A stretch of 18,757 nt of DNA. Source: DASUMF01 sp040510575 (GTDB taxonomy: Bacteria > Actinomycetota > Acidimicrobiia > IMCC26256 > DASPTH01). Below the pieces are notes generated by a model. The model was not told where the DNA came from and ran no database searches. It saw nothing but the letters and a program-made list of their open reading frames with translations. The translations under genes were made by a program, and so were the position numbers. Below, one piece after another: positions 6,596-14,171 of this stretch. Position 1 is the first letter of the stretch; the number at the start of each line of letters is the position of its first letter. The DNA lies in NCBI GenBank assembly GCA_040510575.1, contig JBEVIU010000064.1:1-18757 (forward strand), read 5' to 3'.

Positions 6596-8017
6596 GTGAC
6601 GGTGGCGATGAGCACCGACCCCCGCTTCGCCGAGCCCACGCCGTTCGCACGGCTCGTGTACGCCCACGCGGTCAGCGTGGCCGGGGACGCGTGCCTCACG
6701 GTGTCACTCGCGGGCTCCTTGTTCTTCCAGAGCCCGACCACGGCGGCCCGCGGCAAGGTGCTCCTCTACCTGCTCATCACGATGGCCCCGTTCGCGATCG
6801 TGGCTCCGATCCTCGGACCGGCGATCGACCGAACGCGCGGCGGTCGCCGCCTGCTCGTGGTCGGGTCGTCGGGAGGGCGCGCGGTCCTGTGCCTCTTCAT
6901 GGCGATCTACGTGAGCAAACCCGCGCCGGAAGGCCTGCTCGTGTACCCCCTGGCGTTCGGCGCACTCGTGCTGGCGAAGGGTCATCAGATCGCGAAGAGC
7001 GCGCTCGTACCCGCGTTGGTGAAGAGCGACGACGAGCTCGTGAACGCGAACTCGCGCCTCGCGTTGCTCAGCGTGATCGCGGCGACCGTCGGCGGCATCC
7101 CCGCGGCCGGCATCCAGCAGCTGTTCGGGGCCGACTGGTCGCTACGAGTCGCGGCGGTGGTGTTCGCGATCGCCGCGGTGCTCGCGTGGCAGATCCCGAA
7201 GACGCGCGTGCGCGTGCCCGAGGACGACCGACAGGCGGAGCTCGAAGACGCGGAGATCCACCAGCCGAGCATCCTGCTCGCGGGCAGTGCGATGGCGGTG
7301 CTCCGCGGCAGCGTCGGATTCCTCGCGTTCTTCGTCGCCTTCGCGTTGAAAGACGATCTCTTCGGGTTGGGCATGGCGCTCGCGGCCAGCGCGGTCGGCG
7401 GGTTCGTCGGCGTCGTCGCCGCGCCGGTGGTGCGACGGTCGGTGCGCGAGGAGGTGATCCTCGCCTCGTCGCTCGTGCTCCCCGCGGCTTGCGCGTTGCT
7501 CGGCACGCTGTTCGGGGGATCGACCGGGTTCGTGGTCGCGGCTTTCGCGCTCGCGGTGGGCGCGGGAGCCGGCCGACTCGGGTTCGACAGCCTGCTGCAG
7601 CGCGACGGTCCCGACGCGGTGCGAGGGCGCGCGTTCGCGCGCTTCGAGACGCGGTTCCAGGTCACGTGGGTCATCGGCGGCATGCTCGGGCTCATACCGA
7701 TCGCGGAGTCGGTCGGCCTGTTCCTGCTCGCCGGTGTGTTGGCGTTCGCCGCGGTGTCCTACGTGGGCGCATTGCGCGCAGCGACGAAGCGCGGGATGCG
7801 ATCGAAGCTCCTGCCCGGGTCGGTCGACCGCGCGATCACGCGCTCACGGTCGCAGGCGATGGGAAAGGTCCGCGGCCGTTTCCGCAAGCCGGCACGCACG
7901 CCGGCGAACGCGCCCGACGGACTCCAGCCCGACGGGATGCCGCCGGACGAACTGCCACCGAACGAGCTGCCACCGAACGAGCTCCCGCCGAACGAGCTGC
8001 CGGCGGCGCCCGAGTAG
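6596..8017 (+). CDS. Major facilitator superfamily transporter with Pro/Asn/Glu/Leu repeat tail
   Basis: 473 residues, strongly hydrophobic with about ten to twelve membrane segments. The loop GPAIDRTRGGRRLLVVGSSG sits at the TM2-TM3 position where MFS proteins carry their motif A (G-x-x-x-D-R-x-x-R-R). KSALVPALVKSDDELVNANS is a form common in EntS-like drug and siderophore exporters. The GTG at 6596 is preceded by GGGGGT at a good distance; a GTG at 6602 and an ATG at 6608 (sequence MSTDPRF) are alternatives. The last 70 residues are cytoplasmic: a basic stretch (MGKVRGRFRKPARTP) and then four five-residue repeats of the PPNEL type before the stop. No substrate can be assigned. It points away from ppk1 and converges on the zincin gene with a 13-bp gap. 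Confidence 0.85.
   Translation: MTVAMSTDPRFAEPTPFARLVYAHAVSVAGDACLTVSLAGSLFFQSPTTAARGKVLLYLLITMAPFAIVAPILGPAIDRTRGGRRLLVVGSSGGRAVLCLFMAIYVSKPAPEGLLVYPLAFGALVLAKGHQIAKSALVPALVKSDDELVNANSRLALLSVIAATVGGIPAAGIQQLFGADWSLRVAAVVFAIAAVLAWQIPKTRVRVPEDDRQAELEDAEIHQPSILLAGSAMAVLRGSVGFLAFFVAFALKDDLFGLGMALAASAVGGFVGVVAAPVVRRSVREEVILASSLVLPAACALLGTLFGGSTGFVVAAFALAVGAGAGRLGFDSLLQRDGPDAVRGRAFARFETRFQVTWVIGGMLGLIPIAESVGLFLLAGVLAFAAVSYVGALRAATKRGMRSKLLPGSVDRAITRSRSQAMGKVRGRFRKPARTPANAPDGLQPDGMPPDELPPNELPPNELPPNELPAAPE
7940..7999 (+). repeat. Four 15-bp tandem repeats encoding PPDEL/PPNEL
   Basis: Units start at 7940, 7955, 7970 and 7985. The form is CCACCGAACGAGCTG with one to three base differences between copies, all in frame with the MFS gene. 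A degenerate fifth unit (encoding QPDGM) precedes them. Length variation by slippage would leave the reading frame intact. Confidence 0.85.
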
Positions 8018-8030
8018 TGCCCGGGGAGCG

Positions 8031-9398
8031 CTAGGTCGGCAGGTCGATGCGGGCGAGCCAGAGGCCGGGCGCCGCGAGCTCGTTGGGCGTCGGGAGCATG
8101 GCTTCGCTCTCCCAGAGGCGGTTGAGGCCCTCCATGCCGGCCCGCTCGACGACGCCGTCGACGAACGCCTGCCCTTGCTCGTAGTGCGCCCGCTCGAGCT
8201 TGAGCCCGAGCAACCCTTCGATGAACCGCTCGGCTTCACCGCGTTCGACGCGGTGGCGCTGCATGGCCTCGTTGATGCGGTCGTAGGTGGGGACGAGCCG
8301 TCGGCCGACGACGCCCGCGACGTGGTCGGCGTACCCCTCGATCACCGCGGTGAGGCGCTGAAGCTCTTCACGTGGCGCGACCTGCCGGGGTGACTGCATC
8401 GCGCCGAGCACGCGCTCGGGGCTCGACGTCATCGCCTGCATCGACTCCGGGTCGGTCGGATCGATCATCCCGAACTCCGACTCGAACGCGGCAGGATCGA
8501 TCTCGTAGCTCGACACGTATTCGGCGGCGAGCCGGACGAGACGCTCGCGCACCCAGGGCACGGAGCGTTCCGCCGCGTGAACGACCTCGTGCAGCGCGAC
8601 TGCGAAGCGCAGGTCGTCGCGCGGCAACGACCACTCGGCACCGAACGCGTCGATATTCGAGACGACGAAGCAGAGCGTGGGCTCGTCGCCACCTGCGATC
8701 GGCCCGTTGGGGAGTGGACCGGTGGGCAACGGGAGGTCGTAGCGACCGAACGCGTGCTGTGCGAGATAGCCGATCATCGAGCCCGACTGCACGCCGAGCA
8801 ACGCGGGAGCGATCATGTTCATCATCCCGCCACCTCCCATGCCGGCGAGCCCACCGAGGGCGCCGAGCCCGGGCATTCCCGCGAGGCCGGCGAGCTCGTC
8901 GCCGAGTGCGGCGTCGTCCTCGCCGTCTTCGGGTTGCATCGCCGCGCCGAGCGTCGACGCGAGTGCCTCGAGCACCGGCGCCAGCGCGACGAGGTGGAGG
9001 TCGACCCATCCCTTCGGGCCGACGGTCTCGACGCGCGTGGCGAACGTCGCGGTGAGGCCCGTCTCCGCGACCACCAGGGTCTGCGCGGCGTGCGCGAGCT
9101 CCTCGAACTGGGTGTGATCGGCGGGTGCGACGCTCGGCTCCGGCTTGCCCTCCAAGGCGACCCACTCGGCCGTCTGCCGCGCGACCTCCCAGTTGACGGG
9201 GCCGGTCGACTGCAACATCCGCATGATCTGGCTGAGGTCGACCTGCGAGAAGTCGATCTGGCTAGGGTCGAAGCCCGCGCCGACACCACCGCCGAGTCCG
9301 AAGAACGGTGGGAGCGCAGGCAGTGCCGGCTCCTCGGGGCCGCCGTTGTCAGGATCGTCAGGATCGCCGGGATCGTCGGATCGAGGAAGGTCGGCCAC
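8031..9398 (-). CDS. Zinc-dependent metalloprotease-like protein, DUF2342 (zincin) family
   Basis: 455 residues from the GTG at 9398. The zinc signature HEVVH (about 270-274) sits in LRFAVALHEVVHAAERSVPW, the characteristic form of the actinobacterial DUF2342 proteins annotated as zinc-dependent metalloprotease or 'putative hydrolase'. Ahead of it are an acidic Asp/Pro-rich N-terminus, an S-Q-I/V-D repeat-like segment (PSQIDFSQVDLSQIMRML) and a Gly/Met-rich stretch (about 173-195) followed by QSGSMIGYLAQHAFGRYDLPLP, which is conserved in the family. No signal peptide is seen, so it is probably cytoplasmic. The start is supported by a TACACT -10 box ending 6 nt upstream; a further start at 9425 would overlap the divergent SDR gene. 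Protease activity has not been shown by anything visible here beyond the HExxH motif. Confidence 0.85.
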   Translation of the reverse strand: MADLPRSDDPGDPDDPDNGGPEEPALPALPPFFGLGGGVGAGFDPSQIDFSQVDLSQIMRMLQSTGPVNWEVARQTAEWVALEGKPEPSVAPADHTQFEELAHAAQTLVVAETGLTATFATRVETVGPKGWVDLHLVALAPVLEALASTLGAAMQPEDGEDDAALGDELAGLAGMPGLGALGGLAGMGGGGMMNMIAPALLGVQSGSMIGYLAQHAFGRYDLPLPTGPLPNGPIAGGDEPTLCFVVSNIDAFGAEWSLPRDDLRFAVALHEVVHAAERSVPWVRERLVRLAAEYVSSYEIDPAAFESEFGMIDPTDPESMQAMTSSPERVLGAMQSPRQVAPREELQRLTAVIEGYADHVAGVVGRRLVPTYDRINEAMQRHRVERGEAERFIEGLLGLKLERAHYEQGQAFVDGVVERAGMEGLNRLWESEAMLPTPNELAAPGLWLARIDLPT

Positions 9399-9404
9399 GC
9401 GGCC

Positions 9405-9410
9405 AGTGTA
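9405..9410 (-). promoter_or_regulatory. TACACT -10 box of the DUF2342 gene (leaderless-type)
   Basis: TANNNT hexamer on the minus strand, 6 nt before the GTG at 9398, with no Shine-Dalgarno between. Its last base overlaps the first base of the ATG of the divergent SDR-like gene (9410), so only 11 bases separate the two start codons. Confidence 0.5.
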
Positions 9411-10471
9411 TGAACGTGCCTGCAATCGCCGTCACCGGCGCATCCGGCTTGGTGGGACAGCGACTCCTCCCGCTGCTCGCCGCTGACGCGAGCGTCGAAC
9501 GCGTCGTCGCGCTCGACGTGCGTGAGCCGCAGTCGCGCTCGGCCAAGATCACGTTCCACCGCGTCGACATCGCGGGCACGGATCTACGCCCGGTGCTCGC
9601 CGGCGTCGACGTGGTGGTGCACCTCGCCGGTGTCGTGGACCCGATTCCCGACGAGGGCTTGATGACCCGGGTCAACGTCGAAGGCACGCGCCGCGTGCTC
9701 GCTGCCGCAGCAGAGGTCGGGGTGCGCAAGATCGTGCGCGTCTCCAGCGCGACGGTGTACGGCGCCTGGCCGAACAATCCGCTGCCGCTGCGCGAAGACG
9801 CGCCGTTGCGACCGAACGGCGCGTTCTCTCCGGCGGTGCAGGGCGCCGAGGTGGAGCGCCTCCTCGCGGAGTGGCGTGCAGACCACGACGGCGTGGTGGT
9901 CACGACCTTGCGCTCAGCAGCCGTGGTCGGCCCGGGCGCAGAACGACTCCCGGCGCGCATCCTCCTCGGGCGGCCGCCGTTGCGGGTGCGCGGCGCGTCG
10001 ATGCCGGTGCAGGTCGTGCACGTCGACGATCTCGCGTCGGCGCTCGCGCTGGTCGCGATCGACGACCTCCCCGGTGTGTACAACGTCGCAGCCGACGGGT
10101 GGCTCGACGCAGATGCAGCGCGCGCGTTGCTCCCCGGGACGCGCGTTCCCGCGTTTCCGCAGGAGTCACTCGAACGAGCGCTGCACCGAACCTGGGAGCT
10201 CGGGATCGGCGACGTTCCCGCCGGCGTCGTGCCCTACCTCATGCAGCCGTGTGTCATCGGCAACGACAAGCTGCGCGAAGCCGGCTGGACGCCGCGCCAC
10301 ACCAACGCTGACGCCATCGCCGAGGCGCTCGCGACGTTGCCGCCGCGCCACCTGGCGCGCACCGGCGCGATCGTCGCCGCCGCGGGCGGAGCAGTGGTCG
10401 TCGCCGGGATCACCGGCACCCTCGTCCGCCGCCACCGCCGCGCCAAGCGCCACGAACCTGCGTCGAAGTAG
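9410..10471 (+). CDS. Extended-SDR-fold (epimerase/dehydratase-like) protein with degenerate active site and C-terminal membrane anchor
   Basis: 353 residues. The N-terminal Rossmann motif TGASGLVG (G10, G13, G16) and the acidic D36 after the second strand (VVALDV) indicate NAD(H) binding. HLAGVVDP (71-78) and VSSATVYG (111-118) are typical of NAD-dependent epimerase/dehydratases. At the catalytic YxxxK position the sequence reads SPAVQGAEVERLL: aligned on AEVERLL, Tyr is replaced by P141 and Lys by G145. So it probably binds nucleotide but lacks ordinary SDR chemistry. The C-terminus has a hydrophobic segment (about 318-338, GAIVAAAGGAVVVAGITGTLV) followed by RRHRRAKRH, a tail anchor facing the cytoplasm. 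No ribosome binding site or clear -10 precedes the ATG. The tail-to-tail neighbour is the class V PLP enzyme. Confidence 0.85.
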   Translation: MNVPAIAVTGASGLVGQRLLPLLAADASVERVVALDVREPQSRSAKITFHRVDIAGTDLRPVLAGVDVVVHLAGVVDPIPDEGLMTRVNVEGTRRVLAAAAEVGVRKIVRVSSATVYGAWPNNPLPLREDAPLRPNGAFSPAVQGAEVERLLAEWRADHDGVVVTTLRSAAVVGPGAERLPARILLGRPPLRVRGASMPVQVVHVDDLASALALVAIDDLPGVYNVAADGWLDADAARALLPGTRVPAFPQESLERALHRTWELGIGDVPAGVVPYLMQPCVIGNDKLREAGWTPRHTNADAIAEALATLPPRHLARTGAIVAAAGGAVVVAGITGTLVRRHRRAKRHEPASK

Positions 10472-10507
10472 GCGAATCATCGGGGCGGGTGTAGCGACGC
10501 AGGTTCG
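10453..10507. terminator. Possible bidirectional terminator, 13-bp perfect inverted repeat
   Basis: CGAACCTGCGTCG (10453-10465) and CGACGCAGGTTCG (10495-10507) are perfect reverse complements, separated by 29 nt. The left arm lies in the last codons of the SDR-like gene and the loop contains its stop codon; the convergent PLP gene ends 30 bp beyond. No T-tract follows either arm, which is common for actinobacterial terminators. A shorter hairpin (CGCAG-GTTCG-CTGCG) nests at the right arm. Confidence 0.5.
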
Positions 10508-10536
10508 CTGCGCGGGTGTCGTGAGCCGCGTGTCGC

Positions 10537-11826
10537 TCAGGTGCCAGTGATCGAGGTGATCGCTTCGACGAGGCGGTCGAGCTCGTCCTCGGTGTTGTAG
10601 TAGTGCACTGAAGCGCGCGCGACGGCCTCCAGCCCGCGCGCTCCGAAGTCGACGCGTGCGAAGTCGATCGTCGACACGGAGATGTTCACGCGCTGCTGAC
10701 GCAGCTCCGCCGCGAGAGCGAACGGGTCGATGCCCGGGATCGTGAACGTCACGATCCCGCATTGGTGCCGGCCGAGGTCGCGCAGCTCGAGGCGGGGCAC
10801 GGCGGCGAGCTTGGTCCGGAGCGCAGCACCAAGGGCGAGCACCCGCTCGGCGATGGCGTCGGCGCCGAGCGCGCGAGCCTCGTCGACCGCCGCGCCGAGG
10901 CCGAGACGTCCGGCCACGCTGTGCTCGAAGCTCTCGAACCGGCGCGCGTCGGCGCGCAACTCGTAGGTGTCGGGCCCCGTCCACCGTGCCGCGTGCACGT
11001 CGACGAACGGTGGCTCGAGCGCTTCGATCCACGGCCGCCGCACGTAGAGGAAGCCGGTGCCTCGGGGGGCGCGCAGGTACTTGCGCCCGGTCGCCGACAA
11101 GAAGTCGCACCCCAGCGTGTCGACGTCCACCGGGAGCTGCCCCACCGCCTGACAGGCGTCGAGCAGGAAGGGAACACCCGCGGCGCGCGCGACGGCGCCG
11201 ATCTCCGCGGCCGGGTTCACGAGGCCGCCCTGGGTCGGGATCCACGACACCGCAACCAGCCGCACGGGCGGATCGCGCTCGAGCCGATCGCGCAGCGCAT
11301 CGACCGACAGCGCACCGTGCTCGTCGTCGGGGACCATCTCCACGGTGATCCCCTCGCGCCGCGCGACCTGCAGCGTCGCCAGTGCGTTGCTCGCGTACTC
11401 CGAGCGTGAGGTGAGCACCACGTCGCCCGGCACGAAGGTCGCGGCCAGCGCGTAGAAGGCCATGTCCCACGCCCGTGTCGCGCTCTCGACCAACGCGATC
11501 TCGTCGGGATGCGCGCCGATCAGCGCAGCGACGGAGCCGTACACCGCGCTCGACCGGGAGGCGACGGCGTCGGCCGCCGCGTAGCCACCGACGCGCGCTT
11601 CCAGCTCCAAGTGGTCGATCACCGTGTCGAGCACCTGGCGCGTCGGCAGCGCAGCGCCCGCGTTGTTGAGGTGGACGACGTCTTCACAGCCCGGCGTCGC
11701 CGCGCGGGCGACGGCGACGTCGACACCCGCCGACGGGATGCCGGGCGAAGGGTCGGGCGTCGCGCTCAGCTCGCCGCCGCCGACGGCGCGAGCGACGGCA
11801 GGTGCGCTGCACGCCAGGCGTCCCAC
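10537..11826 (-). CDS. Class V aminotransferase-fold PLP-dependent enzyme
   Basis: 429 residues if started at the GTG at 11826. PLP landmarks (this numbering) are HLNNAGAALP (52-61), the cofactor-binding aspartate D223 in LLDACQAVGQLPVDVD, and the Schiff-base lysine K249 in SATGRKYLRAPRGTGFLYV. The fold type covers cysteine desulfurases, selenocysteine lyases, isopenicillin-N-epimerase-like proteins and the ergothioneine C-S lyase EgtE; the GRKYLRAPRGTGF form fits the lyase/epimerase branch, and the reaction cannot be fixed. The start is uncertain. Between the HLNNAG motif and the end of the upstream gene there is no ATG, GTG or TTG in frame. The options are the GTG at 11826, deep inside that gene with no ribosome site, or a CTG at 11769 overlapping its stop as CTGA (410 residues). 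It is the last gene of the protease/siroheme-decarboxylase-like unit. Confidence 0.85.
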   Translation of the reverse strand: MGRLACSAPAVARAVGGGELSATPDPSPGIPSAGVDVAVARAATPGCEDVVHLNNAGAALPTRQVLDTVIDHLELEARVGGYAAADAVASRSSAVYGSVAALIGAHPDEIALVESATRAWDMAFYALAATFVPGDVVLTSRSEYASNALATLQVARREGITVEMVPDDEHGALSVDALRDRLERDPPVRLVAVSWIPTQGGLVNPAAEIGAVARAAGVPFLLDACQAVGQLPVDVDTLGCDFLSATGRKYLRAPRGTGFLYVRRPWIEALEPPFVDVHAARWTGPDTYELRADARRFESFEHSVAGRLGLGAAVDEARALGADAIAERVLALGAALRTKLAAVPRLELRDLGRHQCGIVTFTIPGIDPFALAAELRQQRVNISVSTIDFARVDFGARGLEAVARASVHYYNTEDELDRLVEAITSITGT

Positions 11827-12896
11827 TCGTCGGTGAAGTAGCGCACACGCGTCTTCTTGTACTCCTTCACCGACCAGAGCAGCGCGTACTCCTCGATGCC
11901 CGTCTCGTCGCGCACGGCCGCGATGGTCGTCTCGCACTCCTGCGCGTTCTTGCCGTGCACCATCGTGAAGATGGAGTAGGGCCAGTCGTCGTAGGTGGGC
12001 CGCCGGTAGCAGTGGCTGACCAGCGCGAAGCCGGCCATCTGCGGGCCGATGGCGTCGAGCTGGTCGTCGGGCACCGCCCACACTCCCATCGCGTTGGCCT
12101 TGAACCCCGCGCTCCGGTGGTTCATCACGGCCGCGAACCGACGCATGAGCTTGCGCTCCTTGAACGTCTGCAGCAGATCGAGCACGGTGGACTCGTCGCA
12201 CCCGATCAGATCGCCGTAGGCGGCGAAGGGCCGTTCGACGAGCGGGAGATCCTCCTGCACGACGCGGATCGTGGTGGTCTCGAGCTCGGACAGCTGCGGC
12301 GCGTCCATGTGCTCGCGGCGTTCGGGGCGCTCGTGCTCCAGCACCTCGGCCTTGGCGTCGGCCGCGGTGTTGCCGGTCATGTCGAGCTTCACGCCGATCT
12401 TGTAGAGCTTCAGCGTGGGGAGCGGGCGGGTGATGATCGCCCCGGAGCGACGGTGCAGCACGTCGACGTGCTCCTGGAGCGAGTCGCCGGGTGGGACCGC
12501 GACCGTGTACCAGAGGTTGTAGCGGTGGTTGCGCTTGTAGTTGTGGCTGACGCCCGGGTGCTCGCTGATCACCGCGGCCGCCTCGTCGATGCGGTCGGGC
12601 TCGATCTGCGCGGCGACGAGCGACGAGCCGTACCCGAGCGCTCGAGTGTCGAAGATCGCCGAGAGCTGACGCAACACGCCCAGCTCCTTGACCCGTGCGA
12701 CCCGGGCCCGGGTGTCGGCCTCGCTGAGGCCGAGCCGCTCGCCGAGCACCGCGTAGGGCCGGGGGTCGAGTGGGAAGTCCCACTGGACCGCGTTCAGCAG
12801 CTCACGGTCGAGGTCGACGAGCTCGTCGCCGGTCGCGGTCATGCGGCCATGATCGTCGGTCCAGGCCTCATTGGCCACTCGGGCGAGCGCCTGCAT
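11766..12896 (-). CDS. Two-module siroheme decarboxylase-like protein (AhbA-AhbB / NirDL-NirGH fold), AsnC-like
   Basis: 376 residues made of two Lrp/AsnC-like modules in tandem, each a winged helix plus an alpha/beta ligand domain. Module 1 (about 27-175) has LDRELLNAVQWDFPLDPRPY and GVSHNYKRNHRYNLWYTV (115-132). Module 2 (about 205-370) has VVQEDLPLVERPFAAYG and VSHCYRRPTYDDWPYSIFTM (293-312). The VSHNY-RN-YNLW and VSHCY-RP-YDDWPY patterns are hallmarks of siroheme decarboxylases, where AhbA/AhbB (alternative haem route) or NirD/L/G/H (haem d1) convert siroheme to 12,18-didecarboxysiroheme. In ordinary AsnC regulators these segments differ. Neither nirS nor other ahb genes are in the window, so the pathway is unproven. 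The ATG at 12896 lies 15 bases after the protease stop; a second ATG at 12842 is possible and no ribosome site is clear for either. Confidence 0.8.
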   Translation of the reverse strand: MQALARVANEAWTDDHGRMTATGDELVDLDRELLNAVQWDFPLDPRPYAVLGERLGLSEADTRARVARVKELGVLRQLSAIFDTRALGYGSSLVAAQIEPDRIDEAAAVISEHPGVSHNYKRNHRYNLWYTVAVPPGDSLQEHVDVLHRRSGAIITRPLPTLKLYKIGVKLDMTGNTAADAKAEVLEHERPERREHMDAPQLSELETTTIRVVQEDLPLVERPFAAYGDLIGCDESTVLDLLQTFKERKLMRRFAAVMNHRSAGFKANAMGVWAVPDDQLDAIGPQMAGFALVSHCYRRPTYDDWPYSIFTMVHGKNAQECETTIAAVRDETGIEEYALLWSVKEYKKTRVRYFTDEWDAWRAAHLPSLAPSAAAS

Positions 12897-12911
12897 CGAC
12901 TGATCGCGGTG

Positions 12912-14105
12912 TCAACCGATCGGGCCGAAGCCGCTGTCGATGCTGGCACTGGCGGTGGTGAGCTCGACGCGGGTGCGTTGGGGGTTGCCCCCACGCTCGA
13001 AGACGATCTCGAGCTGCTCGGTCGGATGGCGGCGACGGGCCACCGCGAGAATGTCGTTCATCCCGTTCACGTCGGTGTCGCCGGCCCGCACGATGACGTC
13101 GCCGGGTTGCAACGCGGGGTCGGCCTTCGCGGCGGGGCCGTCGGGGAGGACCGCGACAACCGTGGCGCCGGCCGAGCTGCCGGTCCGATCGGGTCCGAAC
13201 GTGACCCCGATCGCTCCGTGGGTGGCTTGCTTGTTGCGCGCGAGCTGGTCGGCCACATCGAGCGCCATGCCGATCGGCACCGCCAGACCGGCGCGCGTGG
13301 CGCCGGGCGCGGTGGTGAGGATGCCGACGATCCGCCCGTTGGGGTCGAAGAGGGCGCCCCCCGACGTCGCCGGGATGGTCTGGGTGCTCGTGGCGAGGAG
13401 GCCGGCCATCGTGGCGTCGGCAGTGGTGGCGAGCTCGTTGAGATCCTGGATCACGCCGATGCTGACCCACCCCTCGTTGCCGCGTCCGGCGCCCAGTGCG
13501 ACGACGATGTCGCCGATCGCAGGTTCCGCGACCAGCTCGGGCTCCGGCAGCTCGGTCCCCACTCCGTTCACGGAGAGGAGGCACAGGTCCGTGCCCAGGT
13601 CGCACCCGATCACCTGCGCAGGAAGCGATGCGCCGGTCTTCATGCTCTTCGTGCTCACCTTCACATCACTCGCGCCGGCGACGAGGTGCGCGCTCGTCAT
13701 GACCTGATCGGTGCGCAACACCACGCCCGACGCTTGCGAGCCGTCACCCGTCGGTGAGGTCACGCTCACGGTGACGACACTCGGCCCCGCGCTGTCGGCG
13801 ACCCGCCGGGCGATCGTGTAGTCGATCGGTGCCTCGGGGATGGTGACGACCGGGGGCGGGATCGCAGCGCGGTCGCGCCCGCCCAGCGCCCCGAAGGCGA
13901 CGAGCACCAGCACGGTGGCGGCGACCGCCACCGCGGCCGAGACCGCGCCGATGACCCATTCACGAGGGCGGGGTTGGGGCGCGGGGGATGACGGGGTCGC
14001 GACGAAGGACTGCAGCTCGGCGGGGTGGACCCACGGACGATCGCCCGGCTCGGGGCGGGGCCCTGCCGGCTCGTCATCACCCGTGTCGTCGTCGAGGCCC
14101 GGCAT
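12912..14105 (-). CDS. Membrane-anchored trypsin-like serine protease with C-terminal PDZ domain (HtrA/DegP-like)
   Basis: 397 residues. An acidic cytoplasmic N-terminus carries DRPWVHPAEL (22-31), a motif seen before the membrane segment in many acidimicrobial/actinobacterial proteins. One membrane helix follows (about 50-75), then an extracytoplasmic protease domain. The catalytic triad is intact: H140 in MTSAHLVAG, D173 in GTDLCLLSV, S248 in ATSGGALFD (ATSGG instead of the usual GNSGG). The PDZ domain is at about 296-385 (GDVIVRAGDTDVNG, 335-348). HtrA-type proteases degrade or regulate misfolded envelope proteins. The ATG at 14105 is preceded at 7 nt by a TACACT -10 box with no Shine-Dalgarno, so I prefer it over longer in-frame starts up to 14252, which would overlap the divergent moaE. 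It heads a three-gene unit with the siroheme-decarboxylase-like and PLP genes. Confidence 0.9.
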   Translation of the reverse strand: MPGLDDDTGDDEPAGPRPEPGDRPWVHPAELQSFVATPSSPAPQPRPREWVIGAVSAAVAVAATVLVLVAFGALGGRDRAAIPPPVVTIPEAPIDYTIARRVADSAGPSVVTVSVTSPTGDGSQASGVVLRTDQVMTSAHLVAGASDVKVSTKSMKTGASLPAQVIGCDLGTDLCLLSVNGVGTELPEPELVAEPAIGDIVVALGAGRGNEGWVSIGVIQDLNELATTADATMAGLLATSTQTIPATSGGALFDPNGRIVGILTTAPGATRAGLAVPIGMALDVADQLARNKQATHGAIGVTFGPDRTGSSAGATVVAVLPDGPAAKADPALQPGDVIVRAGDTDVNGMNDILAVARRRHPTEQLEIVFERGGNPQRTRVELTTASASIDSGFGPIG

Positions 14106-14112
14106 CGCGCGG

Positions 14113-14118
14113 AGTGTA
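14113..14118 (-). promoter_or_regulatory. TACACT -10 box of the trypsin/PDZ protease gene (leaderless-type)
   Basis: TANNNT hexamer on the minus strand, exactly 7 nt before the ATG at 14105. The same hexamer, TACACT, precedes the DUF2342 gene at 9405-9410. No -35 stands out. Confidence 0.55.
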
Positions 14119-14171
14119 CCGACGGGGTGTTTGCCCTGATCGTCGCCCCGGACAGCCGGGGAGTCAGTCAC

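Noticed and set aside
7940..7999. Tandem repeats considered as a CRISPR or REP-like array
   Set aside because: Units are 15 bp, contiguous, without spacers, and in frame inside a coding region.
10537..12783. A 748-codon frame that would give the PLP enzyme a large extra N-terminal domain
   Set aside because: The extension is the siroheme-decarboxylase-like gene read in another frame and is Arg/Gly-rich with no domain.
11766..12896. Reading this gene as an ordinary Lrp/AsnC transcription regulator
   Set aside because: Two tandem modules with siroheme-decarboxylase signature segments are present, which does not fit the usual single-module regulator of about 150 residues.
12911..12916. TTGACA on the minus strand, a possible -35 for the siroheme-decarboxylase-like gene
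   Set aside because: It lies only 14 bp before the ATG, leaving no room for a -10 and start site. It is the protease stop region and the match is probably chance.
11802..13757. A 651-codon open frame on the plus strand
   Set aside because: It is antisense to the siroheme-decarboxylase-like gene and the protease, both with clear motifs. Its translation is His/Arg/Val-rich without any domain; long antisense frames are expected at this GC content.
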